Notes: generated by a model not told the origin, from the letters alone. 64,000 nt of DNA from Coenobita brevimanus (GCA_032717465.1 JAVRFU010000164.1:22654-86653), one strand, 5' to 3'. Positions 1 through 10,083 are shown, numbered from the stretch's first letter. A program made the numbers and translations.

Positions 1-494
1 TAGCTTGATAGTTTGTATCTTCTCTATATTCCAAGCTTACTCACTTTTTTATGCATGCCAAGAGTACTGTACAGGTAGTTTGGTGATCATTAAGCAGATC
101 ATCATTTTGCAGAATTTTTCCCCAACCGAAGATTGAGGTGAAGATTTTTTCTGATTTTTTCTTTGTTCTTCCATGCTTGATGTTTTTTTCCCATTGGTAT
201 GCAATTTTCCCAGTTCTTGCATAATTTTGTTGATAAGTACTTATGAACAGTGCACAAAATATACTTTTTGTGGGGTGGATTACTTTTGAAAGCATGGGTG
301 ATGTGTGATTGTCTCATTAATTACTCTTACTTTTGTGCATTCTTTTTATTTGTCTATGGATCCTACCTCATTTCGTATGTGAAAATTAAGTTTGGATTAT
401 GATAATGATGATGAAAAATGGGAATTAGGTATTGGAAAATGTTGATGATGATGATTTATGCACTTCCAGCCTCCAATGATTTTGTTATTTTGCA
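1..494. other. AT-rich sequence, nothing recognised
   Basis: No coding domain or repeat boundary is visible. Short ATGATG runs occur near 400-455. The stretch ends in a pyrimidine-rich tract and TTTTGCAG at 488-495, which could be a splice acceptor. Confidence 0.5.
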
Positions 495-495
495 G

Positions 496-600
496 TGGAC
501 TACAGCCAGCTAGCATCAGAAGTCATCAGCATCACCTACAATAATCCAGAGTTGTTGTGGCAATGCAGTGCCCTCATCAACCTCCTGCCATACCAGAGGG
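496..600 (+). other. candidate coding exon after a splice acceptor
   Basis: A good acceptor (TTTGTTATTTTGCAG) ends at 495. The frame that follows is open and has a protein-like composition, beginning DYSQLASEVISITYNNPELL and continuing to LINLLPYQR near 600. No family is recognised. No convincing donor follows; a weak one would be AGG|GTCATT near 600. Around 640-655 the sequence runs into a LINE-D fragment, so this may be an exon remnant next to a later insertion. It could also be a chance open stretch, and RNA evidence would decide. Confidence 0.25.
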
Positions 601-654
601 TCATTTGGGCATTTTTATTTTTCATCCATCAAGTTGTGAGATGTGGTAGGTTCC

Positions 655-1095
655 TTTTTATCAGAACATGGAGTAGTGAGACCTGGGCAATAAAGGAACA
701 GGATATTCACAAGCTCAAACGTACAGAAATGACAATGGTTAGGTGGATGTGCACTGGGTCCCTGAGTGCAAGGCCTGGGGGGCTAGGTTTATGATGGATG
801 AGTTGAGAGGTAGGATGGGACGGGGGTGTATTGGTGTTGTGATGAGAAGTAGATTGAGATGGTTTGGGCATGTGGAGTGGGTGGGGTATGATAATTGGAT
901 GAAGAAAGTGAAAAGTGTTAATGGTGGGGGCATGGTAGTAAGTGGTAGACTGAGAAAGACCTGGGACAAGGTCATTGAGTGTGACCTCAGGGTGAAGGGA
1001 CTAAATAGGGAAGCTGCCAGAGATCGAGCAGCATGGAGAGCCACCATTAGGTGACCAAGGCCAACGCATGCAAGCATGTTGGAGCCGTCAGAAAT
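655..1095 (+). mobile_element. LINE-D 3' fragment (non-LTR retrotransposon)
   Basis: This encodes the C-terminal part of a LINE polyprotein: SSETWAIKEQDIHKLKR, then RWMC, then after a +/-1 shift near 775-792 ELRGRMG, IGVVM, LRWFGHVEW, RKTWDKVIE, DLRVKGLNREAA and the final AAWRATIR with a stop at about 1052. It is followed by the LINE-D 3' end (GGTGACCAAGGCC, GCATGCAAGCATGTTGGAGCC). Comparison with the longer copy at 31459-32600 sets orientation and frame. It is a 5'-truncated, frameshifted pseudogene copy. The intact Trp codons at SETW and RWMC show which residues were lost in the longer copy. Confidence 0.85.
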
Positions 1096-1130
1096 GAAAT
1101 GATGGATCTCCTTTTGCCACATATTTTTAA

Positions 1131-1226
<96 letters not shown>

Positions 1227-1326
1227 TGATAACATGGATGGTTTTTAAAGGAAAATAGTTGTGGAAGGAGATAAGCTTAGGGGGATTTTACATGTTTTCC
1301 TCAGGTAAGTGCTTGTTTTTCCATTA

Positions 1327-1700
1327 ATAGTGATGAGAGAGAGATTGTGAAACCAGTTATTGTAGAACTTATCTGTGCTTTTAAATCTTACTTTCCTGAC
1401 ACATGTGAGATATCTGTACAGCTGGATTGGGTTAGAAATCCATTCCTCCTATCAGAATATAATATAAAGAAGCTTCCCATTTGCCTTCAGGAAACACTGT
1501 TAGAAATGTGTTCAGACCGTGGCCGCCAGCTGGAATTTGAAAGCTCAACCCTCACACAGTTTTGGAGCCGTGTAAAGAAGGAGCAGCCTGACCTAGGGAA
1601 GAAGGCTTTGGAAAACCTTTAGTCCTTTGGGTCTACCTACCTTTGTGAAGCATCTTTCTCTGCAATGAGCATTATCAAGGCAAAACAGAGAAACAAACTA
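1327..1700 (+). pseudogene. hAT-type transposase C-terminal remnant, 5' part
   Basis: An open frame at 1347-1622 ends in a TAG, and reading through the same frame gives SFGSTYLCEASFSAMSIIK followed by KQRNKL. The STYLCEAxFSxM..IK.K.RN(K/R)L pattern is the hallmark end of hAT-superfamily transposases and their ZBED5/GTF2IRD2-like derivatives (recalled family knowledge). Upstream residues such as ETLLEMCSDRGRQLEFES and FWSRVKKEQPDLGKKALENL fit the region before this motif. The copy is broken by the TAG at about 1620 and, after the codon ending at 1700, by a 725-bp insertion. It resumes at 2428. Confidence 0.75.
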
Positions 1701-2425
1701 CACTCAACCCTCGGCTATCACTCCCAATTGGTCCCGCTATGGCTGCGCTATGGCCGAAACCGTGATAGCCGAATTGAAGAACTTATGGTAATAATTCTAA
1801 TTGGTGCCATGACCTCAATATTTACCCCTAAGATACCTTTTGTGTACCACATATTAATAAATAATAGTCTAAAAATGAGCATGTTTTATGATGTGATCAC
1901 GATTCTTATAAATACCCCTCACAGTTGATTCATTGATGTTGTGTTTCTTCCCCACACTTCGCTTGGTCTCACCATTCTCTATAAGTTTCACATTTCCAGT
2001 TTATCTGCATAACTTAGGTTCTTCCTCTTCTTTACTTCCCTGCCAGGTGCCGCAGCATTATGTTGGGTGATGGTAGGGGGATGGGGAGGGGGTACGTTGG
2101 CCATGGTCCTATCATAAAAAGTTATTGTTCCTGCTATCAATGTTCACGGTCTGAGGGCGCACACTTGAATGGTTTGGCGGGCAGGAGACTCGGTCAGGCA
2201 GCCAATCAGTGCTCGGCTGGCGCTGATGTCACACGACCAATCACGGAGTGAAGCTTTTGTTGGCTGGGTGGAGCACTGGAGCCTGGCCTTTTTGAAATTT
2301 TCGAACATTTGCGGTGCGTGATAGCAGGCATTTAGTGCGTGATAAAGGTATTTGGGTAGTTTTTTTATATAGGCTTGATAGCGAGATACGCTATAGCGGA
2401 ACCCGTGATAGCCAAGGGTTGAGTG
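1701..2425. mobile_element. Tigger-like non-autonomous DNA transposon, TA duplication
   Basis: The ends are inverted: CACTCAACCCTCGGCTATCA at the left, and the right end reads CACTCAACCCTTGGCTATCA on the other strand. The outer bases are flanked by TA on both sides (1699-1700 and 2426-2427), as expected for Tc1/mariner-pogo (Tigger) elements. Subterminal GCTATAGCG and GATAGCG motifs recur. No transposase frame is present inside, so the copy depends on a source elsewhere. It lies inside the hAT remnant, which joins in frame when the insertion is skipped. Confidence 0.85.
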
Positions 2426-2427
2426 TA

Positions 2428-2510
2428 AATGTAAACCTGGAACAAAGCCTGGCCACTGCAGTAGCCTCTTAACCACCCAGTATGGCAAAAATCATCAGTT
2501 AATATCAGCC
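2428..2510 (+). pseudogene. hAT-type transposase remnant, continuation after insertion
   Basis: Continuing the codon phase of the remnant ending at 1700, this stretch reads NVNLEQSLATAVAS before a TAA, and then MAKIIS. That matches the usual hAT tail after K.RN(K/R)L, where a short helix with LR.AL or L..A is expected. The join across the Tigger-like element is exact once one TA is discounted. Confidence 0.65.
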
Positions 2511-2646
2511 CCACATTTCACATTGAGTTGTACAGTAAATACTTTTCAAGCATTTTTATGTTATATTGTTAGTCTTTTTCCATTACTCTTCTGAATAACA
2601 GTTTATTGTCCAGCAGTCAAACTATGCGGACTTTTAATATAATTTG

Positions 2647-2815
2647 CATTGGGTAGCAACCGTGGGTCAGTGGGTTAGAGCACTCTGACTGAAGGGTCAG
2701 AGGTTCGACTCCACCCAAGGGTCTCTGGTAGACATCAGGAAAGGCATCCGGTCATAAAGTGCTACACGCTCCAAAATCAGAATCCTCTACCTAGGGGCAA
2801 CACCTTAGCCCTTAT
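2647..2815 (+). repeat. tRNA-derived SINE
   Basis: The head looks like a tRNA: a box A region GTGGGTCAGTGGGTTAGAGC, an anticodon-arm-like TCTGA-CTGAAGG-TCAGA (loop would read GAA, as in tRNA-Phe) and box B GGTTCGACTCC. The variable loop is missing, so this is not a working tRNA gene. A body with GGCATCCGGTCATAAAG follows, a motif I recall from tRNA-derived SINEs in invertebrates. The 3' limit is approximate. Confidence 0.65.
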
Positions 2816-2867
2816 CAAAAAAGGGAGACACAGCGTTTAGATAAAAAGAATGTCCTTCCAAATATTG

Positions 2868-3088
2868 AGCCTAGTGGTTTAGTGGGTAATTAAGGCGCTC
2901 CAATCGGATTGAGCTGGTGTTGGTTTATATGTAAGGGATGGTTGGGGTTTATTGCTCATGTAATGCCGCCCAGGGATGAGTGAGGCTCGTCACTCTCATC
3001 TTAAATGCCAGGACCAACTTGCCTAGCCCTGGCCTCCTATGTCCCTCATGGGGGAACACAGGATTAGATGATGATGATGATGATGATT
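2868..3088 (+). repeat. tRNA-like SINE with GAT tail, plus copy
   Basis: It starts with CTAGTGGTTTAGTGGGTAAT (box A-like) and a decayed box B (GGTTTATATGTAAGG). The body reads GGTTGGGGTTTATTGCTC, TGCCTAGCCCTGGCCTCCTA, and the copy ends in a run of GATGATGAT at about 3066-3086. A second full copy lies on the opposite strand at 3674-3887, and 3'-end pieces are at 33655-33800 and 41560-41625. Confidence 0.75.
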
Positions 3089-3189
3089 CATGGGGATACT
3101 TAATGGTAGAAGGTTACAAGAAGTACAATAAGCAAAAAAGTTTGGACAACACTGCTCTAGACTTATCTCTGTCACTGTCACCTTTTTGA

Positions 3190-3430
3190 ACTTTCACATC
3201 TTCATCTTTTTGAACTTTCACAGGTCGTTTTGACAACTTGGTGAGGCATGACCTGTGATACTTAGCCCCTGTTGCTATCAAATCTCCAGCTGGTATCATT
3301 GCCAGAAGTGATTCTTCTTTCAGTGTGTGAGTGCATTCTTTCACCTTGTGATGCACCTCAAGTGTTGTCACATCATGTAAGCCCTCTTTAGTGTTGGCAG
3401 GCTCTTCACATGTGAAACAAAGATTTGAGA
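3190..3430 (-). pseudogene. fragment of a CxxC / YHxxCL domain protein
   Basis: Read on the minus strand, one frame gives LCFTCEEPANTKEGLHDVTT, then VKECTHTLKEESLLAMIPAG, then DLIATGAKYHRSCLTKLSKR. The layout C-x2-C, L(H), (V)..C...L....LL......GD.(I/V)A..A.YH..CL is one I recall from many uncharacterised invertebrate and fish proteins, often linked to transposons; the exact family name is not certain. There is no start or complete domain here, and the frame upstream of about 3430 is closed. Two oppositely oriented SINE copies flank it. Confidence 0.5.
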
Positions 3431-3673
3431 TTTCCTTATTTGCCTTCTGACTGTAACATGAAGCATCTTACCTGGATCTGGTATATTTGTGAGGGACATT
3501 TGTTTCAGATGCTGACTTCCTTTTCTGTATGGCACAGTTAACTCTATCTGTGGAAAAGTTTCTTCTGCATGACTATTGCCATACAGCATTGTGAGCTATA
3601 TGTGTCCTTGCAATTCCTGTATTATCTTCATTTAACTTAGATTTCCAGAGAATATATCTGGTTCATTTGTTCA

Positions 3674-3887
3674 TTTATCATCCAATCCTACGTTGCCCCA
3701 TGAGGAGCGTAGGAGGCCGGGGCTAGGCAAGTTGTTCCTGACATTTAAGATGAGCGTGACCAGCCTCACTCATCCCTGAGTGGCATTACATGAGCAGTAA
3801 ACCTCAACCATCCCTTGGATATAAACCTTCACCGGCTCAATCCGATTGGAGCGCTGTAATTACCCACTAAACCAGCAGGCACCAAAA
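3674..3887 (-). repeat. tRNA-like SINE with GAT tail, minus copy
   Basis: This is the reverse complement of the element at 2868-3088. Its head reads GGTTTAGTGGGTAATTACAG on the minus strand, followed by box B-like GGTTTATATCC. Together the two copies form an inverted repeat with about 590 bp between them. Confidence 0.75.
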
Positions 3888-3888
3888 T

Positions 3889-3945
3889 TTGGTTATAAGG
3901 TTACCACTCAGCGTAGTAAATGGTTTCCTGGTGTTCTGGTACGTC
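3889..3945 (-). repeat. SINE-M fragment
   Basis: GGTTATAAGGTTACCACTCA and GTAAATGGTTTCCTGG match the central part of the SINE-M family on the minus strand. It is strongly truncated and abuts the tRNA-like SINE. Confidence 0.55.
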
Positions 3946-5125
3946 CCCTATTTTTATAAACTGACTTAGAGTTTCTGCAAACAAAGTACTGTATACTGAA
4001 ATTCACTACTTTTTCCAGGCTTTTGGGAAGCCAGTGGTCTGGTTGATGATTCATTTCTTTTATCCAAATGGCACAGAGTGTCCAGTCACTTTTTCTTCAG
4101 AGCAGGTTGCCATGGTGTGAACTTTACCTATGCTCTAGCAAACCATTACCATCTTGTTAACATCTGCATGCAGCATGGCTCATCAGCAGAAACTCAATCT
4201 TGACATAAGACAACAAATCGGCCATTATTCATCAAATATAAATATGCACATGACATGGTGTTAATTCTACATCTACTCTACTAAACCATCACCACCTTGT
4301 ATGCATGCTGCAGCATCACCAGATAAACAGATCTGAAAATTTAAAAAGAAAAATGTCAGTTTAACCCTATCACATGTATAATATGCATATACAGTATAAT
4401 GGTATTAACTGCACCTGCTATTCAAAACAACCAAAACCACCAGAAAAGCAAACTTGAAAAAACTATAAATCAGTTTAGCTCCATAAAGAGATTTATAATT
4501 TGTTTGTGAGCATTGGTGCCGAAACTCACTCAGAGTTCAAATATGTGCTGTGTCCTCCCCATAGAGATAGTTTCTGGCCCTGTGGAAATTTTTTTCCTTT
4601 CATGATATAGAACAACTGTGCCAAAATCATGCTTTTCACAGAAAGTGCACGATTGGTCTGATATATGAGACTAAGACCTTCCATTATTCACAATATCACT
4701 GCTTTACCCCCAGATGCTTTCAACATTTCGTCTGCTACACCTTACACACCCACAGTTTTACCTGTTTCTATCTTATCACTTGCTTTAGTACAGTCTTAAG
4801 ATGTGTCATTGGTGCAATATTGTCAAATCCAGTCAGTAATTATGCCATGCTACCTCATAAACAAATCCTCAAACTGAGGTTGGCTGTAGAATGGCTCATA
4901 CGTTCAGTGGATTGGAAGCTACAACAGGTACAGTACCCCATTTGTCTAGCTATCTATATTGCCAGTACCCTATCTATTTTCCTGTCAATCAATTCACACA
5001 CACCTTAATCTTGGAAGGGATGGCCACAATCAAGGTACCCAAACCAGGTAATTACTTTATATATATATGTATATAGATAATCAGTGGAGGAAGGAAAAAC
5101 AAAAGAAAAAAAAAAAAAAAGTCCA
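3946..5125. other. no gene seen
   Basis: AT-rich sequence without a recognisable domain or repeat. It ends in an adenine run at about 5101-5120, directly before a LINE-A fragment. Confidence 0.5.
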
Positions 5126-5129
5126 TGTG

Positions 5130-5535
5130 CCTATAGGCCCTGGTGAGAGAGGATAGTGTTTGGAAACTCCCTGTACTCTTGTTTGCAGATGATACTGTGT
5201 TGTTGAGTGAAGACGAAGGGGAGCTGCAAGGCTTGGTGGATGAGTTTGGGAGAGTGTGTAAGAAACGGAATCTAAAGGTGAATGTAGGAAAGAGTAAAGT
5301 GATGGTATTTGAGAGAGGTGAAGTCAGTGAATGTACAGCGAGGTTGGATGGTGAGGAATTGGAAAATGTGAGTACGTTTAAGTACTTGGGTAGTGTGATG
5401 AGTAAGGATGGAGGTTTGGAGGGTGAAGTGCTTGAAAGGGTACAGCAGGGAAGAAAGGTTGCTGGTTCTTTGAAAGCAGTGATAAGAAACAGGGAAGTGA
5501 GCATGGAAATGAAAAAGTTACTACACTGTATATCT
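5130..5535 (+). mobile_element. LINE-A reverse transcriptase fragment
   Basis: The open frame covers RT motif C and the thumb: VWKLPVLLFADDTVLLSEDE, GELQGLVDEFGRVCKKR, LKVNVGKSKVMVFERGE, STFKYLGSVMSKDG, AGSLKAVIRNREVSMEMKKL. The catalytic F-A-D-D is intact, unlike the FAGD in the copy at 12417-12818. Homology stops at about 5523, well before the LRWFGHVE end of the ORF. A GATA-rich run (5540-5590) follows immediately. Confidence 0.85.
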
Positions 5536-5539
5536 CTTT

Positions 5540-5590
5540 ATAGACAGACAGATACTTATAGATAGGTAGATAGATAGATGGATAGATAAA
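5540..5590. repeat. GATA-type microsatellite
   Basis: Imperfect ATAGATAGATGGATAG repeats directly follow the LINE-A coding fragment. This is the same repeat as the LINE-A tail, although the final part of the LINE ORF is absent here. Confidence 0.75.
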
Positions 5591-5615
5591 CACTATACAA
5601 TGTGCTGATATGTTG

Positions 5616-5959
5616 CAGGGAATTTATGTAACCAGTGATTCCATGAAGTCCCTGGGGAATTCGTGAAATGAGTGTAAATTAGGATGGGTTAATATTAGGT
5701 TGATATAGGCTGCAGTTAGGTTAGGCTGGAATAATCCAAGTTTGGTAAGTTAATTCAGATGAACACTTAACAGTAACTTAGTATTTATATAAATTAACGT
5801 AACCTAACCCATCATAAGTAACCTAACCTAACCCCTGGATTATACCAGGCTAACCAAACCGCAGCCTAAATTAACGTTACTTAAATTAACGCATCCTAAT
5901 TTAAACTCATTTCACGAAATTGGGGATTTCATGAAATTACTGGTTACACAAGTTCCCTG
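5616..5959. mobile_element. foldback MITE with long terminal inverted repeats
   Basis: The left end CAGGGAATTTATGTAACCAG and the reverse complement of the right end CAGGGAACTTGTGTAACCAG match, and similarity continues inward for about 75-80 bp (TCGTGAAATGAGT and TTTCGTGAAATGAGT; TTAGGATG). No coding frame. A clear target duplication is not seen: the right flank is TA, the left is not. The CAG...CTG ends suggest a Tc1/mariner-type element. Confidence 0.75.
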
Positions 5960-6239
5960 TAGCATGTATAATGACAAAATATTTATTATTCTCACATACA
6001 GTATACGCTGTTTCCATAAACCGCAGTTTTATCTTTATAATAATAATTAAACGGACATTAGATAAGACCCTAAGAAAAACGAAAAAGCTACGTTCTGCAG
6101 TGAAGCAACTTAAACGATGTTTATTCCTACTCAGCTCAACGTATCCCATATAAGTCGTAGATCTAGGCAGAAAAAATCATAATCTTATATATACTTTTGT
6201 ATTATACATGTATACATAGAACAGCACTGACAGAGAAAG

Positions 6240-6630
6240 CAAGAATAATAATTGAGGCAAGGAGTGCTGGTGTTTCAATATGGCGACCGTAAGGCACATA
6301 TTGGCGCCGCCATTTCGTGAGACTCCAGAGGCTGGTGGGGGTCATTCGCGCTAATTTCAAATCTACACCAACATTATATAACTAAATATATTGCATAAAG
6401 AATTAGCAGGAGAGATTACATAATTTTTCTGAATAGTTATTTAGGTATAGTTAAACGATTGGAGATATTGTTGAACTGCACGATTTGTTTTCGAATCTCT
6501 TGTCGTCCTACGTCATGGGCGCCATGATAGGGAGATAATAACGGACTTATATACCACAATTATCGCTGGTATACACCTTTTAAAGCTGATATTAGCACCT
6601 GTACCTATTACGGACGTCCTGGTGAGTAAA
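6240..6630 (+). promoter_or_regulatory. possible promoter and non-coding first exon
   Basis: This stretch is richer in CpG than its surroundings. It holds ATATGGCGACC and GCCGCCATTTC, which resemble YY1-type sites in both orientations, a TACGTCA (CRE-like) near 6510 and an interrupted palindrome TCATGG-GCG-CCATGA. A strong donor, CTG|GTGAGTAA in context, lies at 6621-6629. No downstream coding exon can be tied to it, so this is only a candidate. Confidence 0.3.
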
Positions 6631-7990
6631 TGTATGGTGTTTAATTTGTGTAATATTGTGAGATGTGTCGAGAACTGGATGATGGAAATTCAGGCGTTTC
6701 CCAGGGGTGGTCACCTGGCTACCATAGTATGTACGTATATTATTTGCCGATGGAGAGGGACGCCAGTATGATTTGACGCTGATATATTAACGAAAAATAT
6801 GTCCCTAGTTATTAAGACGTGCCACAATCCCCCCCATGACCCCTAAATGTAGGCTGGTGTACGGCAGAAGAACAGCTGTGGCTGGCAGATCATCTCAGTA
6901 TTTTATGATACGTAAGTAATCTGCCAATAATTAGTTTCAAGATAAAAATAAGAAATAAATCATTGGAGAGGAAGAGTGAAATCTTGGGGGTGATTTTGGG
7001 GTGATTTAGGGATTGAAAGCTGGTGATTGGGGTTGAATTTTGTGGCCTATGGTTCTTAAAAAAAAAAAAAAAAAAAATGATGTTGCTCCTTGGCTAGTGA
7101 ATGGTTATCGTATAATGCCAAGACAACAATGTAGCCCCAAGCCTGTACACTGCTAATGGGGCAGTGAATCAAAATAATAAAAGTTAGGTTGTGTCTGTAT
7201 GTTCGTATAATGGATGTCAACCCAATTATTTTTCTGTTTGGGTGAGGGTAAGACCAGGGATTGTCAAACAAATACCAAACAAAAATTTTGGTGATTGTGT
7301 GCAATGGAACAGTGTGACATTGTTGGTAATTGCAACTCATAACCATGAAAATCATTGCTTTGTTTCCTTTGTGAGAACAGTAATAGTTACTGACCCAATT
7401 CTTTTTTCATTTTTTAGGGTAATTGCAGAGAGTGTTTGAAAAATTAAAAATATTGATGATTTTGCACAATGTGACTGCACAATATTGTTAAAAATCATGA
7501 TACATGAGCCTGCTGGAGTAATTTTTGTGGCTTTGGTGAGGTTAGGTCATTGTGGGCTGAATAACAGTGTGAAAACAGAGATAATGGTATTTGCAAACAT
7601 GTTGTGATGGAAAGGCTATTAATTAAATATTTGCAGGCAAGCTCTGGTGATTTGTTAATGTATGGATGGATGGATGAATGAATTTATTTATCCACAATGA
7701 AGCTATCCCCTTTATATCACAGCATAAAATTGCACTTTGCCCTTGCTGATGGGTTTTATGATGTAATGGTTTTTATTTGTAGCTGCAATGGCTTTTCGTT
7801 TCAGATTATACGATGGTGAGGGCTCGTTAAGGGTGATGAAGGGTGCCATCAAAGTACGTGGTTGGATTTACGATGCTAACACTGCATGCAGTCGTGTACG
7901 TCAACTGCCCTGATGAGCCACATGTCTATCTATCCATCTGCTGGTGTGAGTAATATTTTATCTTTACATGGTAAATGGTTTTCATTACAG
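6631..7990. other. AT-rich intergenic or intronic sequence
   Basis: No recognisable gene. It holds an adenine run (7060-7077), a short TGGATGGATGAATGAA run near 7670, and acceptor-like TTTTATTTGTAG and CGTTTCAG near 7782 and 7805. The sequence after the latter weakly resembles 16400-16440. Confidence 0.4.
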
Positions 7991-7991
7991 T

Positions 7992-8630
7992 AATACATCA
8001 ATATACAATACCCCTAGATGCAGTACCCTGGATTAACGATTGGGGTAGAAATACCACCATACCCTGCCTAACGATGGCCAAACTCCAGTTCAACGATGGC
8101 TTATTATTTTCTTTACCGATTTTGATAATATTTTAGACTAAAATTGTGTGTTTAGGTTGATTTATAAACTGTTTTTAGGCTTAAGTTAATGTGTTTTAAT
8201 CATAGGTGGGGTGAACATTGTCATTTTGGTGTTTAGGTTGATTTATAAACTGTTTTTAGACTTAGATTAATGTGTTTTAGCCATAGGTGGGTTGAACATT
8301 GTCATTTTGGTGTTTAGGTGGATTTATAAACTGTTTTTAGGCTTAAGTTAATGTGTTTTAATCATAGGTGGGGTGAACATTGTCATTTTGGTGTTTAGGT
8401 TGATTTATAAACTGTTTTTAGACTTAGATTAATGTGTTTTAGCCATAGGTGGGTTGAACATTGTCATTTTGGTGTTTAGGTGGATTTATAAACTGTTTTT
8501 AGGCTTAAGTTAATGTGTTTTAATCATAGGTGGGGTGAACATTGTCATTTGGGGTACAGTTTACTAAGCTTGATTTTTTCCAGACATATTTGATGATTTT
8601 CAGATTTTATTTGTTGGTTTTAGTGAGTTA
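7992..8630 (+). mobile_element. TA-flanked MITE copy carrying the 81-bp array
   Basis: It starts with TACATCAATATACAATACCC and continues TTAACGATTGGGGTAGAAAT, the same order as the cleaner copy at 11231-11671. The 81-bp unit, single in that copy, is expanded here to five. After the array come TACAGTTTACTAAGCTTGAT and TTGGTTTTAGTGAGTTA. The similarity stops at 8628, where CACTCAAACCTCGATTTAAG begins, which may be the end of another Tigger-like element. Confidence 0.6.
8148..8552. repeat. 81-bp tandem repeat, five copies, two alternating types
   Basis: Units start at 8148, 8229, 8310, 8391 and 8472, exactly 81 bp apart. Copies 1, 3 and 5 read GGCTTAAGTTAATG and ATCATAGGTGGGGTG. Copies 2 and 4 read GACTTAGATTAATG and GCCATAGGTGGGTTG. 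Copies 4-5 repeat the 2-3 pair, so the effective unit is 162 bp. Confidence 0.95.
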
Positions 8631-8754
8631 CACTCAAACCTCGATTTAAGGGACTAAATGGGGAATCAACTTGTCCTTTAATTGAAAAAATCATTTGTTT
8701 TACCACATATAAAGACAGTCTTATGAAATGCAATGATTGTTTCACCTATGTTAT

Positions 8755-9027
8755 ATGATTATTGTGTCTTCTTCATTACTTTCTATTAACCTAACCATGC
8801 CTGTGTGTGTTTCTGATATGGTACTTGACATAACAGCATGTACAGTATGTATTTAGTTGGTCTAAATTATTTTAAAGGGCAATAATTGTACCGGTAATTG
8901 CACTTGGGGTGCCCAGTAACAGTTAAGATAAATGCCATAGGTTCTGTGCTTTTGTTATCGTGCAGTTTCATCACGCACCATGCTTGGTGCCAGTTATGCA
9001 TGATATCCAAGGGGTCACAGTGCCATA
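8755..9027. repeat. unclassified interspersed repeat, copy 1
   Basis: It shares long stretches with 13165-13440, including AACCTAACCATGCCTGTGTG / AATCTAACCATGCCTGTGTG, GTATGTATTTAGTTGGTCT, ATTGCACTTGG, and CAGTTATGCATGATA. No coding capacity or terminal repeat is evident. Confidence 0.7.
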
Positions 9028-9200
9028 TAAAATCAAGCTTAGTAAACTGTACCCCAAATGACAATGTTCACCCCACCTATGGCTAAAACACATTAACCAA
9101 AGCCTAAAAACAGTTTATAAATCCACCTAAACACCAAAATGACAATGTTCAACCCACCTATGGCTAAAACACATTAACCTAAGCCTAAAAACAGTTTATG
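9028..9200 (-). repeat. 81-bp repeat, inverted copies
   Basis: About two units of the 81-bp repeat lie on the minus strand (CCACCTATGGCTAAAACACA twice), preceded by AAATCAAGCTTAGTAAACTG, the reverse complement of 8556-8575. With the plus array this makes an inverted repeat flanking 8576-9027. Confidence 0.85.
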
Positions 9201-9204
9201 TGGC

Positions 9205-9640
9205 CAGTTCATGAAATTCTGTTCAGGAAGGAACCAGAGGGCAAAAGCCTGCAAGATTGTTCCCTCCAAGAAAAAACAAAAACAAGATATCAAAGCCAAA
9301 TTTTAGATCTGGTCATTTCAAGATGCACACTACACTTGAAAGACTGTATGTCATAGGCAGTAGGAAATACAGACAAAGGAAGACAGTTCTGGAGCTGACC
9401 TGTTGCATATGCAGTATGAAGGACTGGAAGTAACAGTTAATTCTGCAGTAAAGAGTTGGGCAGAAGAGAGATGAGAATTTGCTAGTAGATGAGTCTTGTC
9501 CCCTGCTGTAGTGGTGGAGGGATGTAAGCAGACTGTTCAGAGGAGCAGTGACCATTGAAGTAGCGATAGAAAGAGATAAAGATGCAATAGTGCAACGTAG
9601 AGACAGAGGTTGAAGGGAGCCAGTAAAAGGAGGAGATATA
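9205..9640 (-). mobile_element. LINE-B 3' fragment, minus arm of an inverted pair
   Basis: On the minus strand this matches the end of the LINE-B ORF seen at 17083-17841. Recognisable cores are the CSSEL-like region, the LLLTNS-like region and the ..FPxxYxLQSFK.. end, broken by stops and shifts. Beyond the ORF the 3' region GTTGGAGGGAACA-type sequence is shared with 51590-51720. Confidence 0.8.
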
Positions 9641-9990
9641 ATGAGGTGGAGTCAAAGACTTTTCATCTCATTCACTCCCTTCAGCCTCTGTCTCTGCCAC
9701 ATTGTCATATCTTTATCTCTTTTCTGTTGCTGCTTCAGTGGTCACTGCTCCCCTGAACTGTCTGCCTGTATCCCTCTAGCACTACAGCAGGTACACAGCA
9801 CCTGTCTAGTAACAAACTCTCATCTCCTTTCTCTCCAACCCTTTTATGCAGGAATTAACTATTACTCCCATCCTTCATATACCCAACAGGTCAACTCTGG
9901 AACTTTCTTCCTGTGTCTGTGTTTCCTACAGCCTATAACCTTCAGTCTTTTAAATGCAGTGTCCAGGCATCTCAATGAACAGATCTTTAT
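9640..9990 (+). mobile_element. LINE-B 3' fragment, plus arm of an inverted pair
   Basis: Plus-strand copy of the same LINE-B segment, with PFSLCLCHIVISLSLFCCCF corresponding to the PLSxxRxVASLSLFYRFF region, then GHCSPELSACIPLALQQ and NSHLLSLQPF. It faces the 9205-9640 copy head to head, centre about 9640. Confidence 0.8.
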
Positions 9991-10083
9991 TTATTTACTG
10001 TATGATAAGATTTTTTTGGTGTTTTTTTCTGTGCACAATTTCTGGTTGGTTCCTGAAAGGGTCCCTTTTTCCACCAAAAAATG

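Noticed and set aside
2647..2720. tRNA-Phe-like sequence with A and B boxes
   Set aside because: The variable loop is missing and a SINE body follows; treated as a SINE head, not a tRNA gene.
5800..5865. CCTAACCTAACCC run resembling the arthropod TTAGG telomere repeat
   Set aside because: Only two or three imperfect units inside a MITE; no array.
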